Position numbers and translations under genes: made by a program. This document shows positions 7,389 to 16,079 of a stretch of 17,484 nucleotides of DNA, piece after piece. Under the pieces are notes generated by a model that was not told where the DNA came from, did no database searches, and saw only the letters and a list, made by a program, of their open reading frames with translations. Source of the stretch: UBA724 sp964229545. GTDB lineage: Bacteria > Bacteroidota > Bacteroidia > Flavobacteriales > Flavobacteriaceae. The first letter of the stretch is position 1. The number at the start of each line of letters is the position of its first letter. Where the stretch lies: the NCBI GenBank assembly GCA_964229545.1, contig CAXRDP010000022.1, positions 1-17,484 of the forward strand, read 5' to 3'.

Positions 7389-9211
7389 AATACTTTTTAC
7401 ACATATTAGGATTTGCAAAACCTTACAAAAAATACATTGCGCTCAATGTGTTTTTCAATGTTTTGTACGCCTTTTTTAACGCCTTTTCTTTTTTGGTATT
7501 GATGCCCATGTTCGAGGTGCTTTTCGGTGAAAATCGCCATATTACCACCAAACCCGATTTTACAGGTGTTGAAAATCTAAAAACCTATGTGTCTGACAGA
7601 ATGAGCTATGAAGTCACTCGTTTTGCAGCAGATGACCCCCAGCGTGCTTTGCTGTTGGTTATAGGTTTGATCATAGTGACTTTTTTATTAAAGAATATTT
7701 TTAATTATGCTGCGTTGTTCTTCATTACATTTTTGAGAAATGGTGTTTTGAGAGACATACGCATTGCGCTTTATTCAAAAATCATTGGGTTGCCTCTTTC
7801 GATATACAATGAGCAAAAGAAAGGAGACATGATGGCTCGGATGACCTCTGATGTGATGGAGGTTCGCCATTCTTTTTTATCCGTTTTAGAACTATTAATA
7901 AGAGAACCTTTAAGCATCATTTTTGCTTTGGGCATGATGTTTACCATCAGTGCCAAACTTACCCTTTTTGTACTCATATTTATTCCTTTGGCTGGAATTG
8001 TAATCACTAAAATAGGAAAATCACTTCAGCCCAAATCAGACAAAGTGCAGCGTCAATTGGGTGAAATCTTATCCAAAACAGAAGAAACCCTTACAGGGCT
8101 CCGCATTGTAAAGGCTTTTAAAGCTGAAGCTATTTTTAAGGAAAGCTTTGAGGCGATCAATCAACACTTTTTCAAGTTGTCAAACAGTCTGATCAATCGA
8201 TACAACTTAGCAAGCCCCATGAGTGAGTTTTTAGGGGTAACAGTTATAGGTATTTTGCTTTGGTATGGTGGAAGCTTGGTACTGGTTGAAGAAAAACTCA
8301 ATGCGGCTGCTTTTATCGCCTACATGGGGCTTGCATACGGAGTTCTAACACCTGCCAAAGGGATCAGCAAGGCATACTACAACATCAAAAAAGGAAATGC
8401 TGCCGCAGCTCGTATTGTTGAGGTTTTTGAGACTCCCAACCCAATAAAAGACAAAGACAATCCGCTTGATTTTGATGGATTTACAAATGAAATTTGCTTA
8501 AACAACATTTCTTTTGCTTACGAGGATGATTTGGTAATAGAAAATCTAAATTTGTGCATCAAAAAAGGAACTTCTGTGGCTTTGGTGGGGCCATCGGGAA
8601 GTGGTAAAACCACCATTGCCAATCTGTTACCACGTTTTTACGATGTGTCTGGCGGTTCGATTACCATAGACGGAGTTGATATTCGCGATCTACGTAAAGA
8701 TGATTTGCGCAACATGATGGGCATAGTCACTCAAGACTCCATTTTGTTTCATGACAGTGTTCGCAACAATTTATTGATAGCCAAACCCAATGCCACAGAG
8801 GTAGAAATGCGTGAAGCTGCAAAAATTGCCAATGCGCTTTCTTTTATAGAGGAACTTCCCCAAGGATTTGACACCATAATCGGAGATCAAGGAAACAAAC
8901 TTTCCGGTGGACAAAAACAAAGACTTTCCATCGCCCGGGCGGTACTAAAAAACCCACCCATCATGATTTTAGACGAAGCCACATCTGCCCTCGACACCGC
9001 CTCTGAGCGCATGGTACAGGATGCTTTAACAAAAATGATGAAAAACCGAACCTCGTTGGTCATTGCCCATCGCCTATCGACCATACAATCTGTAGATCAT
9101 ATTGTGGTGTTGAGCAACGGTAAAATTGTGGAGCAAGGGAAACACGAGACATTGATTGCTAAAAATGGTGCTTATAAAAAGCTTATCGATCTCCAATCAT
9201 TCGAACAATAA
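7385..9211 (+). CDS. ABC exporter, fused permease-ATPase (MsbA-like)
   Basis: Type IV half-transporter expected to work as a homodimer in the inner membrane, exporting a lipid, glycolipid or other hydrophobic substrate. Residues 1 to about 330 form the six-helix membrane domain, including helix 1 (17-42), a long loop of about 45 residues (44-87) and helix 2 (88-115). The ATPase domain has Walker A GPSGSGKTT (402-410, K408), Q-loop VTQDS, signature LSGGQ (506-510), Walker B MILDEA (D530, E531), D-loop SALD and H-loop H562 in IAHRLS. All catalytic residues are intact. At 608 residues it has a normal length. It overlaps the phosphohexomutase gene by four bases and the methyltransferase start by one. 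Genes such as msbA or lipid-linked saccharide flippases are candidates; the substrate is unproven. Confidence 0.94.
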   Translation: MKYFLHILGFAKPYKKYIALNVFFNVLYAFFNAFSFLVLMPMFEVLFGENRHITTKPDFTGVENLKTYVSDRMSYEVTRFAADDPQRALLLVIGLIIVTFLLKNIFNYAALFFITFLRNGVLRDIRIALYSKIIGLPLSIYNEQKKGDMMARMTSDVMEVRHSFLSVLELLIREPLSIIFALGMMFTISAKLTLFVLIFIPLAGIVITKIGKSLQPKSDKVQRQLGEILSKTEETLTGLRIVKAFKAEAIFKESFEAINQHFFKLSNSLINRYNLASPMSEFLGVTVIGILLWYGGSLVLVEEKLNAAAFIAYMGLAYGVLTPAKGISKAYYNIKKGNAAAARIVEVFETPNPIKDKDNPLDFDGFTNEICLNNISFAYEDDLVIENLNLCIKKGTSVALVGPSGSGKTTIANLLPRFYDVSGGSITIDGVDIRDLRKDDLRNMMGIVTQDSILFHDSVRNNLLIAKPNATEVEMREAAKIANALSFIEELPQGFDTIIGDQGNKLSGGQKQRLSIARAVLKNPPIMILDEATSALDTASERMVQDALTKMMKNRTSLVIAHRLSTIQSVDHIVVLSNGKIVEQGKHETLIAKNGAYKKLIDLQSFEQ

Positions 9212-10452
9212 TGTCCAAACAAGAAAACTCTATTCGATTACATCGCAATTTGGTTTTGGGTGTCATTGCCAATTTAGATGCCATTTTTAACCAGGGGCTT
9301 CAAGCAGACAAAGTGATAGCCAAAACCCTAAAATCCAACAAACGTTGGGGCAAGCGCGATCGGGCTTTTGTAGCGGAAAACACCTATGAAGCCATTCGCT
9401 GGAAAAGACTTTATGCAGAAATCGCTGAAGTAAAAGCTCCTTTTTCTGAAGAAGATTTGTGGCGCATGCTGGCTGTGCGCTGGGTTCTTCTGGGAATTCA
9501 TTTACCCGATTGGCCTGTTTTCGCCAAGGTGCCTAGCCGGCGCATCAAAGGAAAATTTGATGAACTCAAAAAAGAACGTGTTTTTGCAGCCTCTATCCCC
9601 GATTGGATGGATGATCTTGGGGTGCAAAACCTAGGTGTAAAGAAATGGGAAAAGGAGCTTAGAGCACTCAACACACCCGCAAAGGTAGTCCTAAGGGTTA
9701 ATCGACTTAAAACAAATCCGAAATTGTTGCAAAACGCCTTGCGTGATGAGGGCATTCAAACCCAGTGGTTAAAGCAATATCCAGATGCGCTTATTCTAGA
9801 AGAGCGTGCCAATGTTTTCGACACAGAAATATTTAAACGGGGTTGGTTTGAGGTTCAAGACGCCTCTTCTCAAATGGTAGCTCACTTTTGTCAGGTTGCA
9901 CCAGGAATGCAAGTGATTGATGCATGCGCAGGTGCGGGTGGCAAAACATTACACTTAGCCGCGCTGATGGAAAACAAAGGACAAATCACGTCTTTAGATA
10001 TTTATGCCCAAAAACTCCACGAGCTCAAAAGACGGGCGCGCAGAGCCGGCGCACAAAACATAACCACCAAAACAATCACCTCCACCAAAACCATCAAAAA
10101 GCTAAAAGATCGTGCCGACCGGGTTCTTATTGATGCGCCCTGTACTGGATTGGGGGTACTTCGTAGAAATCCGGATGCCAAATGGAAAATCCAACCTGAT
10201 TTCCTACATAAAGTAATCCAAACACAGCAAAACATACTTCAGTCCTATGCAACCATGGTAAAAGAAGGTGGCTGTCTTATATATGCTACCTGCTCAATAT
10301 TACATCAAGAAAATCAAGATCAAATCAAACATTTTTTAAATACAGAAATTGGTCAAGGATTTCAATTGGAGAAAGAAGAGCTAATCAGTCCTGCAGATTC
10401 AGGTTTTGATGGTTTCTTTATGGCGCGTTTGAAACGAAAAGTGTCTTGTTGA
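9211..10452 (+). CDS. RsmB/NOP2-family RNA m5C methyltransferase
   Basis: SAM-dependent cytosine-5 RNA methyltransferase, probably acting on 16S rRNA like RsmB. Residues 1 to about 140 are a NusB-like N-terminal domain (with GKRDRAFVAENTYEAIRW). The catalytic domain has SAM-binding DACAGAGGKT (237-246), DAPCTGLGVLRRNPDAKW with the product-release cysteine C311, and YATCSI with the nucleophile C361. The C-terminus FDGFFMARLKRK is typical. At 413 residues it is close to E. coli RsmB (429). Start ATG 9211 shares its A with the TAA of the ABC exporter, so the two are translationally coupled. C967-type specificity is the usual role of this NusB-fused layout, but other Sun-family targets are possible. 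Confidence 0.92.
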   Translation: MSKQENSIRLHRNLVLGVIANLDAIFNQGLQADKVIAKTLKSNKRWGKRDRAFVAENTYEAIRWKRLYAEIAEVKAPFSEEDLWRMLAVRWVLLGIHLPDWPVFAKVPSRRIKGKFDELKKERVFAASIPDWMDDLGVQNLGVKKWEKELRALNTPAKVVLRVNRLKTNPKLLQNALRDEGIQTQWLKQYPDALILEERANVFDTEIFKRGWFEVQDASSQMVAHFCQVAPGMQVIDACAGAGGKTLHLAALMENKGQITSLDIYAQKLHELKRRARRAGAQNITTKTITSTKTIKKLKDRADRVLIDAPCTGLGVLRRNPDAKWKIQPDFLHKVIQTQQNILQSYATMVKEGGCLIYATCSILHQENQDQIKHFLNTEIGQGFQLEKEELISPADSGFDGFFMARLKRKVSC

Positions 10453-10457
10453 TAAAT

Positions 10458-10480
10458 AAGGGGAAAACAGCCCTTTTTTT
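10458..10480 (+). terminator. Probable intrinsic terminator after the methyltransferase gene
   Basis: AAGGG (10458-10462) can pair with CCCTT (10471-10475) around an 8-base loop, followed by more T's to 10480. The stem is only 5 bp but ends in a clean T-tract, six bases beyond the stop. It would close the phosphohexomutase-ABC-methyltransferase operon before purL. Confidence 0.6.
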
Positions 10481-10495
10481 ACCCAAAAACAAAGC

Positions 10496-10524
10496 TTTAT
10501 ACCCACCGAATATGTGTAATTTTG
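10496..10524 (+). promoter_or_regulatory. Putative purL promoter (TTTA-N17-TAATTTTG)
   Basis: TAATTTTG (10517-10524) matches TAnnTTTG exactly, 20 bases before the ATG at 10544. A one-mismatch -33 element, TTTA (10496-10499), lies 17 bases upstream. No purine riboswitch or obvious operator palindrome is visible in the 91-base gap. Confidence 0.55.
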
Positions 10525-10543
10525 CACATACAACCTTTAGCTG

Positions 10544-13500
10544 ATGATCTGTTTTTTTGGGAATCCTAACGACCGCATCTACGCAGTACAGACACAAACC
10601 CCTTTAGAAGATTCCACCAAAGAAAAACTGAGCTGGCTGTTTGGGGACGTCCCATATATCAACAAATCTATTTTGGAAGGTTCGTTTGTTGGGCCGCGGA
10701 TAAGTATGGTAACTCCCTGGAGTACCAATGCAGTTGAAATTACCCAAAATATGGGCATAGGGGGAATTTTGCGTATTGAACCGTTTACTTTGGCCAACAA
10801 TGATGCGGAGATAGACTCCATGCTTTTCCAAAAATTCAATAATTTAGACCAGAGGTTATTTAGCATTGAAATTGTCCCTGAACCTGTACTTGACATAGAG
10901 GATATTGAGGCATACAATCAAGAACAAGGACTGGCATTAAATTCGGACGAGATAGCATACTTGAAAAATCTTGCTGTCCAATTGGGTCGTTCTTTAACTG
11001 ATTCTGAGGTTTTTGGTTTTTCTCAAGTGAATTCAGAGCACTGTCGTCATAAGATTTTTAACGGCACTTTCACTATTGATGGCAAAACCAAGGAAAACTC
11101 CCTCTTTCAGCTTATAAAAAAAACATCAAAAGCGCATCCTGACAATTTGGTTTCGGCCTACAAAGACAATGTCGCTTTTATCCAAGGCCCCGACATAGAA
11201 CAGTTTGCCCCTGAAAATGCTGAAACTGCTAGCACTTTCAAAACCAAGACCATCCCATCGGTGATTTCTCTGAAAGCCGAGACGCACAATTTCCCCACCA
11301 CTGTGGAGCCTTTTAACGGAGCTGCCACCGGGTCGGGAGGTGAGATTCGCGACCGCATGGCAGGAGGCATCGGATCGGTTCCCTTAGCCGGAACAGCGGT
11401 CTATATGACTTCCTACTCCAGATTGGAGTCTGGGCGCCCATGGGAAAAAGTACCTGAACGTCCGTGGCTTTATCAAACGCCTTTGGACATTTTGATAAAA
11501 GCCTCAAACGGCGCAAGCGATTTTGGCAACAAATTTGGTCAACCCCTGATTGCGGGTTCGGTAACAACATTCGAGCACCAAGAGCATGACCAAATTATTG
11601 GTTTTGACAAAGTGATCATGCAGGCAGGGGGCATTGGCTATGGGCATGCCAAACACAGTGAAAAGAACACTCCCAAAAAAGGCAATAAGATTGTGGTTTT
11701 GGGAGGTGATAACTACAGAATTGGAATGGGGGGCGCAGCCGTTTCCTCTGCCAATACAGGGGCTTTTTCATCTGGAATAGAGCTCAACGCCGTTCAGCGT
11801 TCCAATCCTGAGATGCAAAAAAGGGTTGCAAACGTGATTCGTGCTATGGCAGAAATTGACAACAATCCCATCATCTCCATACACGATCATGGTGCCGGCG
11901 GACACCTCAACTGCTTGTCTGAACTTGTTGAGGATACTGGGGGCTATATCAATATGGATGCTCTGCCTGTGGGGGATCAAACCCTTTCAGCCAAAGAAAT
12001 CATTGGGAATGAATCCCAAGAGCGCATGGGGCTGATTGTTGATCAAAAAACATTGCCCAGACTCCAACAAATCGCTGCACGGGAACGCGCTCCGATATTT
12101 GAAGTTGGACAGATAACAGACGACAAGAATTTTGTGGTGGATTCTAAAAAAACAGAAAGTAAGCCTATCGATCTTTCTTTGGCTGACTTTTTTGGAAAAA
12201 CCCCTAAGACGGAGTTGCATGACCAGTCGGTCATTAGCCAGTATAAATCTGTTACTTATAACGCCGAGCATATTAATGAAGACGTAAAAAATCTGTTACA
12301 ACTCGAAGCTGTCGCCTGTAAAGATTGGCTCACCAACAAAGTGGATCGGTGTGTAACTGGGCGGGTTGCGCAGCAACAGTGTGTGGGGTCGCTCCAACTT
12401 CCTTTGGCCAATTGTGGGGTAATGGCACTCGACTTTAGAGGTCAAGATGGCATTGCCACCTCCATAGGCCATGCGCCTGTAAGCGCTTTGATAAGTCCGG
12501 CAGCAGGGAGTAGGTTGTCTATAGCCGAAGCATTGACCAACATTATATGGGCACCATTAAAAGATGGGCTGTCATCGGTCAGCCTTTCAGCCAACTGGAT
12601 GTGGCCCTGCAACAACCCGGGTGAAAATGCCCGATTGTATGAGGCGGTCGAAGCCTGTTCTGACTTTGCCATAGGATTGGGCATCAATATACCTACAGGG
12701 AAAGACTCCCTTTCAATGAAGCAAAAGTATCCTGACCAAGACGTATTGGCACCGGGAACCGTAATCATTTCTGCTTCTGCGCATTGCAGTGATGTAAGCA
12801 ATGTGGTACGTCCTGTAGCACAAATTGATAAAGGAAGCATCTACTATGTGCGGATGTCTGATACCGATTTTCATTTGGGTGGGTCTGCGTTTGCCCAATT
12901 GCAATCTCAAGTGGGTAGCCATACCCCAGATGTGTCCGATATGGAAGCATTCAGAAACACATTCAACGCCATTCAACGGGCCATCAAGCAGGGAAAAATC
13001 GCCGCAGGACACGACATAGGTTCAGGTGGTTTGATCACTAGCTTGCTAGAAATGTGTTTTGCTGAAAACAATATAGGGATGACAATTGATTTGTCACCCC
13101 TCGAATTTGATGAACGTGTTCTGTACGCTGAAAACCCTGCGCTAATAATACAAGTAAACGACCCGACTGCTGAAGAACTTAAAAAATCTGGTGTGCGCCT
13201 GACAAAATTGGGTGAGGTCAACACAAGTGAAAACTTGACCCTAAAACTGGGGGCGAAAACCCTTGACTTTCACATTCCAACCTATCGAGACCATTGGTTT
13301 TACACCTCCTTTCTATTGGATACCCATCAAACAGCACCGCAATTGGCCAAAGAGCGTTTTGAATCTTATCACAAAACCCCACTCCGTTTTAAATTTCCTG
13401 AAAATTTTACTGGAAAGTTGCCCGAATCTAATGGCAAAAAAATCCGCGCAGCGGTTATCAGAGAAAAGGGCAGCAATTCAGAAAGAGAGATGGCCTATGC

Positions 13501-14188
13501 CATGCACCTAGCTGGTTTTGAAGTTAAAGACATCCATATGACCGATTTGATGTCGGGTAGAGAAGACTTGAGTGACGTACAGTTTATTGTGGCTGTTGGT
13601 GGGTTCTCCAATTCGGATGTGCTTGGCTCTGCCAAAGGATGGGCCGGTAGCTTCAAATACAACCCATTGGCTAAAAAAGCTCTGGAGCAATTTTTTAAGC
13701 GTAAGGACACCCTATCTTTAGGAGTTTGCAATGGATGTCAGTTGTTTATTGAACTGGGGCTTTTACACCCCGATCACGATGTGAAACCAAGAATGTTGCA
13801 CAACGATTCGGGTAAATTCGAATGTACCTTCAGCACGGTTGATATCGCTGAAAACAACACCGTTATGTTCTCGGGCTTAAGCGGTAGCCGATTGGGAATT
13901 TGGTCTGCCCATGGGGAAGGTAAATTTGAATTGCCCAAACCAGCGGCTGAATACAATATTATAGGCACCTACACCTACGATGCTTACCCGTCTAACCCCA
14001 ATGGTTCAGATTATGGCACTGCCATTTTGAGCGACCACGAAGGGCGCCATGTGGTCATGATGCCGCACTTGGAACGCGCCACTTTCCCATGGAATTGGCC
14101 CCTATATCCCGAAGGCCAGAACGATGTAGTCAGCCCCTGGATGGAAGCTTTTGCAGCAGCCAAAAAATGGCTTAACCATCTAGACTAA
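10544..14188 (+). CDS. purL: Phosphoribosylformylglycinamidine synthase, single-chain PurL
   Basis: Fourth step of purine synthesis: ATP and glutamine-dependent conversion of FGAR to FGAM in the cytoplasm. This is the large single-chain type, with synthase and glutaminase fused; 1214 residues against 1295 in E. coli. Seen: N-terminal PurS-like part (about 1-140) with FVGPRISMVTPWSTNAVEI; linker containing FSQVNSEHCRHKIFNG; two AIRS-like ATP-binding halves including LKAETHNFPTTVEPFNGAA and IPTGKDSLSM; and a C-terminal class I glutaminase from about 964. The glutaminase triad is present: C1062 in GVCNGCQ, and H1175 and E1177 in MMPHLER. Start ATG 10544 gives the standard MICFFGN opening. It seems to be transcribed alone, with its own promoter and a terminator upstream. 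Confidence 0.98.
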   Translation: MICFFGNPNDRIYAVQTQTPLEDSTKEKLSWLFGDVPYINKSILEGSFVGPRISMVTPWSTNAVEITQNMGIGGILRIEPFTLANNDAEIDSMLFQKFNNLDQRLFSIEIVPEPVLDIEDIEAYNQEQGLALNSDEIAYLKNLAVQLGRSLTDSEVFGFSQVNSEHCRHKIFNGTFTIDGKTKENSLFQLIKKTSKAHPDNLVSAYKDNVAFIQGPDIEQFAPENAETASTFKTKTIPSVISLKAETHNFPTTVEPFNGAATGSGGEIRDRMAGGIGSVPLAGTAVYMTSYSRLESGRPWEKVPERPWLYQTPLDILIKASNGASDFGNKFGQPLIAGSVTTFEHQEHDQIIGFDKVIMQAGGIGYGHAKHSEKNTPKKGNKIVVLGGDNYRIGMGGAAVSSANTGAFSSGIELNAVQRSNPEMQKRVANVIRAMAEIDNNPIISIHDHGAGGHLNCLSELVEDTGGYINMDALPVGDQTLSAKEIIGNESQERMGLIVDQKTLPRLQQIAARERAPIFEVGQITDDKNFVVDSKKTESKPIDLSLADFFGKTPKTELHDQSVISQYKSVTYNAEHINEDVKNLLQLEAVACKDWLTNKVDRCVTGRVAQQQCVGSLQLPLANCGVMALDFRGQDGIATSIGHAPVSALISPAAGSRLSIAEALTNIIWAPLKDGLSSVSLSANWMWPCNNPGENARLYEAVEACSDFAIGLGINIPTGKDSLSMKQKYPDQDVLAPGTVIISASAHCSDVSNVVRPVAQIDKGSIYYVRMSDTDFHLGGSAFAQLQSQVGSHTPDVSDMEAFRNTFNAIQRAIKQGKIAAGHDIGSGGLITSLLEMCFAENNIGMTIDLSPLEFDERVLYAENPALIIQVNDPTAEELKKSGVRLTKLGEVNTSENLTLKLGAKTLDFHIPTYRDHWFYTSFLLDTHQTAPQLAKERFESYHKTPLRFKFPENFTGKLPESNGKKIRAAVIREKGSNSEREMAYAMHLAGFEVKDIHMTDLMSGREDLSDVQFIVAVGGFSNSDVLGSAKGWAGSFKYNPLAKKALEQFFKRKDTLSLGVCNGCQLFIELGLLHPDHDVKPRMLHNDSGKFECTFSTVDIAENNTVMFSGLSGSRLGIWSAHGEGKFELPKPAAEYNIIGTYTYDAYPSNPNGSDYGTAILSDHEGRHVVMMPHLERATFPWNWPLYPEGQNDVVSPWMEAFAAAKKWLNHLD

Positions 14189-14205
14189 AAAACTTCGATT
14201 TTTTG
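14187..14205 (+). terminator. Weak terminator-like hairpin after purL
   Basis: Six A's (14187-14192) can pair with six T's (14199-14204) around CTTCGA, with more T's following. The stem is entirely A:T and overlaps the purL stop codon, so any terminator activity would be weak. It also overlaps a possible -33 element of the next gene. Confidence 0.3.
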
Positions 14206-14230
14206 TTTTGCCGAAATAAATGCATATTTG
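14202..14230 (+). promoter_or_regulatory. Putative promoter of the acyl-CoA ligase gene (TTTG-N17-CATATTTG)
   Basis: CATATTTG (14223-14230) matches the -7 consensus at all fixed bases but the first. TTTG (14202-14205) lies 17 bases upstream. The -7 box overlaps the hexamer ATGCAT (14220-14225), which resembles the core of the repeated element in front of the MarR gene. The leader would be about 11 bases. Confidence 0.45.
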
Positions 14231-14247
14231 TGTTGGACTACTGATTT

Positions 14248-16017
14248 ATGAGTACACCAACCCGCTTATTTGATATTCTCAACCAACAGGCACTTTCGAA
14301 GCCTATCGATTGTGCGCTGAATACCAAGTATAATGGAGTCTGGGAGCATACTTCTACTCAAGAATACCTTGCCAAAGCCAACCAGATAAGTAGGGGGCTA
14401 TTGGAATTGGGTGTGGGACAGGGAGACAAAATAGCCCTTATTTCCACCAACAATCGAACGGAGTGGTGTGTGGTAGACATAGGCGTTTTGCAAATCGGTG
14501 CAATCGACGTTCCCATCTATCCTACCATTACTGCAGAGGACTATGCATACATTATCAACCACTCTGAATCGAAATATTGTTTTGTGTCTGACCAAGAGGT
14601 CTACGACAAAATTCAATCTATTCGCGGTGAATGTCCCAATTTAGAGCAAGTCTATAGTTTTGACAAGATTGATGGTTGTGCACACTGGTCAGAGGTATTA
14701 GACTTGGGAAGTGAAACGAGTCACCAGCCTAGAGTACAAGCTTTGATGGAGTCCGTACAGCCACAAGATTTGGCTACCATCATATATACATCGGGAACTA
14801 CAGGTACCCCAAAGGGTGTGATGTTGAGCCACCATAATATTGTCTCCAACGCATTGGCCAGCCAAGCGCGTTTGCCATTAGAGTTTGGAAAGGCAGTGGC
14901 TTTAAGCTTTTTACCATTATGTCACATCTATGAGCGTATGCTCATATACCTTTACACTCTCTCTGGAACACGTGTTTATTTCGCAGAATCCTTAGAAACC
15001 ATAGGAGAAAATCTCAATGAAGTACACCCCAACGTAATGACCGCGGTACCGCGTTTGTTAGAAAAACTTTATGACCGCATCTATAGCAAAGGACAAATGC
15101 TTACAGGTGTCAAGAAAAAACTTTTTAATTGGGCAGTAGATTTGGGGTTGCAATATGAGCCCTACGGACAAAATGGCTTGGTTTATGAACTCAAACTCAA
15201 AATTGCTAGAAAACTCATCTTTAAAAAGTGGAAAGCCGCATTGGGTGGTAAACTAGAACTGATTGCGTCGGGAAGTGCTGCACTTCAGCCTAGATTGGCA
15301 CGTGTGTTTACCGCGGCTGGTATGGCCGTTTGTGAAGGCTATGGACTTACAGAAACCTCCCCTGTGATTTCAGTAAATGACATGCGTAATGGCAACTATC
15401 GCATTGGAACAGTCGGAAGGGTGATTGATAATGTGGAAGTTAAAATCGCTTCTGATGGTGAAATTCTTTGTAAAGGCTCCAATGTGATGATGGGGTACTA
15501 TAAAGATGAGGAAAAAACCAATGAGGTAATCAAGGATGGGTATTTCCACACAGGAGATATTGGACATATAGATGCAGACGGGTTTTTAAAAATTACCGAT
15601 CGTAAAAAAGAAATGTTCAAAACATCAGGTGGAAAGTATGTGGCTCCGCAAGTGATAGAAAATGTAATCAAACAGTCAATCTTTATTGAACAAGTCATGG
15701 TTATTGGTGAAGGTAAAAAACACCCGGCAGCACTCATCCAACCCAACTTTGAAGCAATCAATGCATGGATCAATGAAAAGGGAGAAAAAGAAATGACTCC
15801 AGATGAAATAGCTTCAAACCCCAAAGTGAATGAAAAAATTATGGCTGATGTCGACAAAGCCAATGCACAGTTTGCCCAATGGGAAAAAGTTAAAAAAATT
15901 CATCTTACTTCAGACGTTTGGAGTGTAGACTCTGGACACCTCACACCTACCATGAAACTACGCAGAAAGATTATAGCCTCAAAATACACTTCTGAAATTG
16001 AAGCTATCTACAATTAG
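14248..16017 (+). CDS. Long-chain fatty acid-CoA ligase (AMP-forming)
   Basis: Activates free fatty acids to acyl-CoA through an acyl-adenylate, the entry step to beta-oxidation or phospholipid synthesis. ANL-superfamily motifs are intact: P-loop YTSGTTGTPKGVMLSHHN (T181 to K189 core), GYGLTETSP (364-372), YFHTGDIG with D437, and DRKKEMFKTSGGKYVAP (R452 to P467). The C-terminal adenylation lysine is K570 in TPTMKLRRK. At 589 residues, with the long-chain-type ending, it resembles the FadD15/FAA1-like group common in Bacteroidota rather than E. coli FadD. Start ATG 14248. It stands alone 56 bases upstream of a MarR gene that leads a beta-oxidation operon, so joint control is likely. Chain-length preference is not readable. 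Confidence 0.95.
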   Translation: MSTPTRLFDILNQQALSKPIDCALNTKYNGVWEHTSTQEYLAKANQISRGLLELGVGQGDKIALISTNNRTEWCVVDIGVLQIGAIDVPIYPTITAEDYAYIINHSESKYCFVSDQEVYDKIQSIRGECPNLEQVYSFDKIDGCAHWSEVLDLGSETSHQPRVQALMESVQPQDLATIIYTSGTTGTPKGVMLSHHNIVSNALASQARLPLEFGKAVALSFLPLCHIYERMLIYLYTLSGTRVYFAESLETIGENLNEVHPNVMTAVPRLLEKLYDRIYSKGQMLTGVKKKLFNWAVDLGLQYEPYGQNGLVYELKLKIARKLIFKKWKAALGGKLELIASGSAALQPRLARVFTAAGMAVCEGYGLTETSPVISVNDMRNGNYRIGTVGRVIDNVEVKIASDGEILCKGSNVMMGYYKDEEKTNEVIKDGYFHTGDIGHIDADGFLKITDRKKEMFKTSGGKYVAPQVIENVIKQSIFIEQVMVIGEGKKHPAALIQPNFEAINAWINEKGEKEMTPDEIASNPKVNEKIMADVDKANAQFAQWEKVKKIHLTSDVWSVDSGHLTPTMKLRRKIIASKYTSEIEAIYN

Positions 16018-16038
16018 TAGATTTTTTTTCAAATTTAT

Positions 16039-16050
16039 TATGCGTGCATA
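16039..16050. promoter_or_regulatory. Near-palindrome TATGCGTGCATA, candidate MarR operator 1
   Basis: Arms TATGC and GCATA are exact inverted copies around a GT centre. It shares ATGCRTGCA with a second copy exactly 30 bp downstream. It covers the likely -33 region of the MarR gene promoter. The assignment as an operator is an inference. Confidence 0.45.
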
Positions 16051-16061
16051 GTATTTTTTTA

Positions 16062-16069
16062 TACATTTG
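16062..16069 (+). promoter_or_regulatory. Putative -7 box of the marR-fadN operon (TACATTTG)
   Basis: Exact TAnnTTTG match ending only four bases before the ATG at 16074. Transcription would begin at or within a few bases of the start codon, so the mRNA may be leaderless. No clear TTG is seen at -33; only TTA (16038-16040), 21 bases upstream. Confidence 0.5.
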
Positions 16070-16079
16070 ATGCATGCAA
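16070..16079. promoter_or_regulatory. Near-palindrome ATGCATGCAA, candidate MarR operator 2
   Basis: Contains the perfect 8-bp palindrome TGCATGCA (16071-16078). It overlaps the start codon of the MarR gene and the predicted transcription start. With the copy at 16039-16050 it brackets the -7 box, an arrangement suited to repression. Function is inferred. Confidence 0.45.

Noticed and set aside
10453..10543. Purine riboswitch or operator upstream of purL
   Set aside because: The 91-base gap is filled by a small terminator and a promoter-like box; there is no room for, or sign of, a purine aptamer.
12442..12840. 132-codon open frame antisense to purL
   Set aside because: Fully within a well-supported conserved gene, with no family resemblance and no promoter-like box.
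16018..16035. T-tract after the acyl-CoA ligase gene as a terminator
   Set aside because: There is a run of T's but no stem before it, so nothing supports an intrinsic terminator; readthrough into marR remains possible.
16070..16072. Alternative MarR start at ATG 16070
   Set aside because: It is not in frame with the MarR coding sequence; ATG 16074 is.
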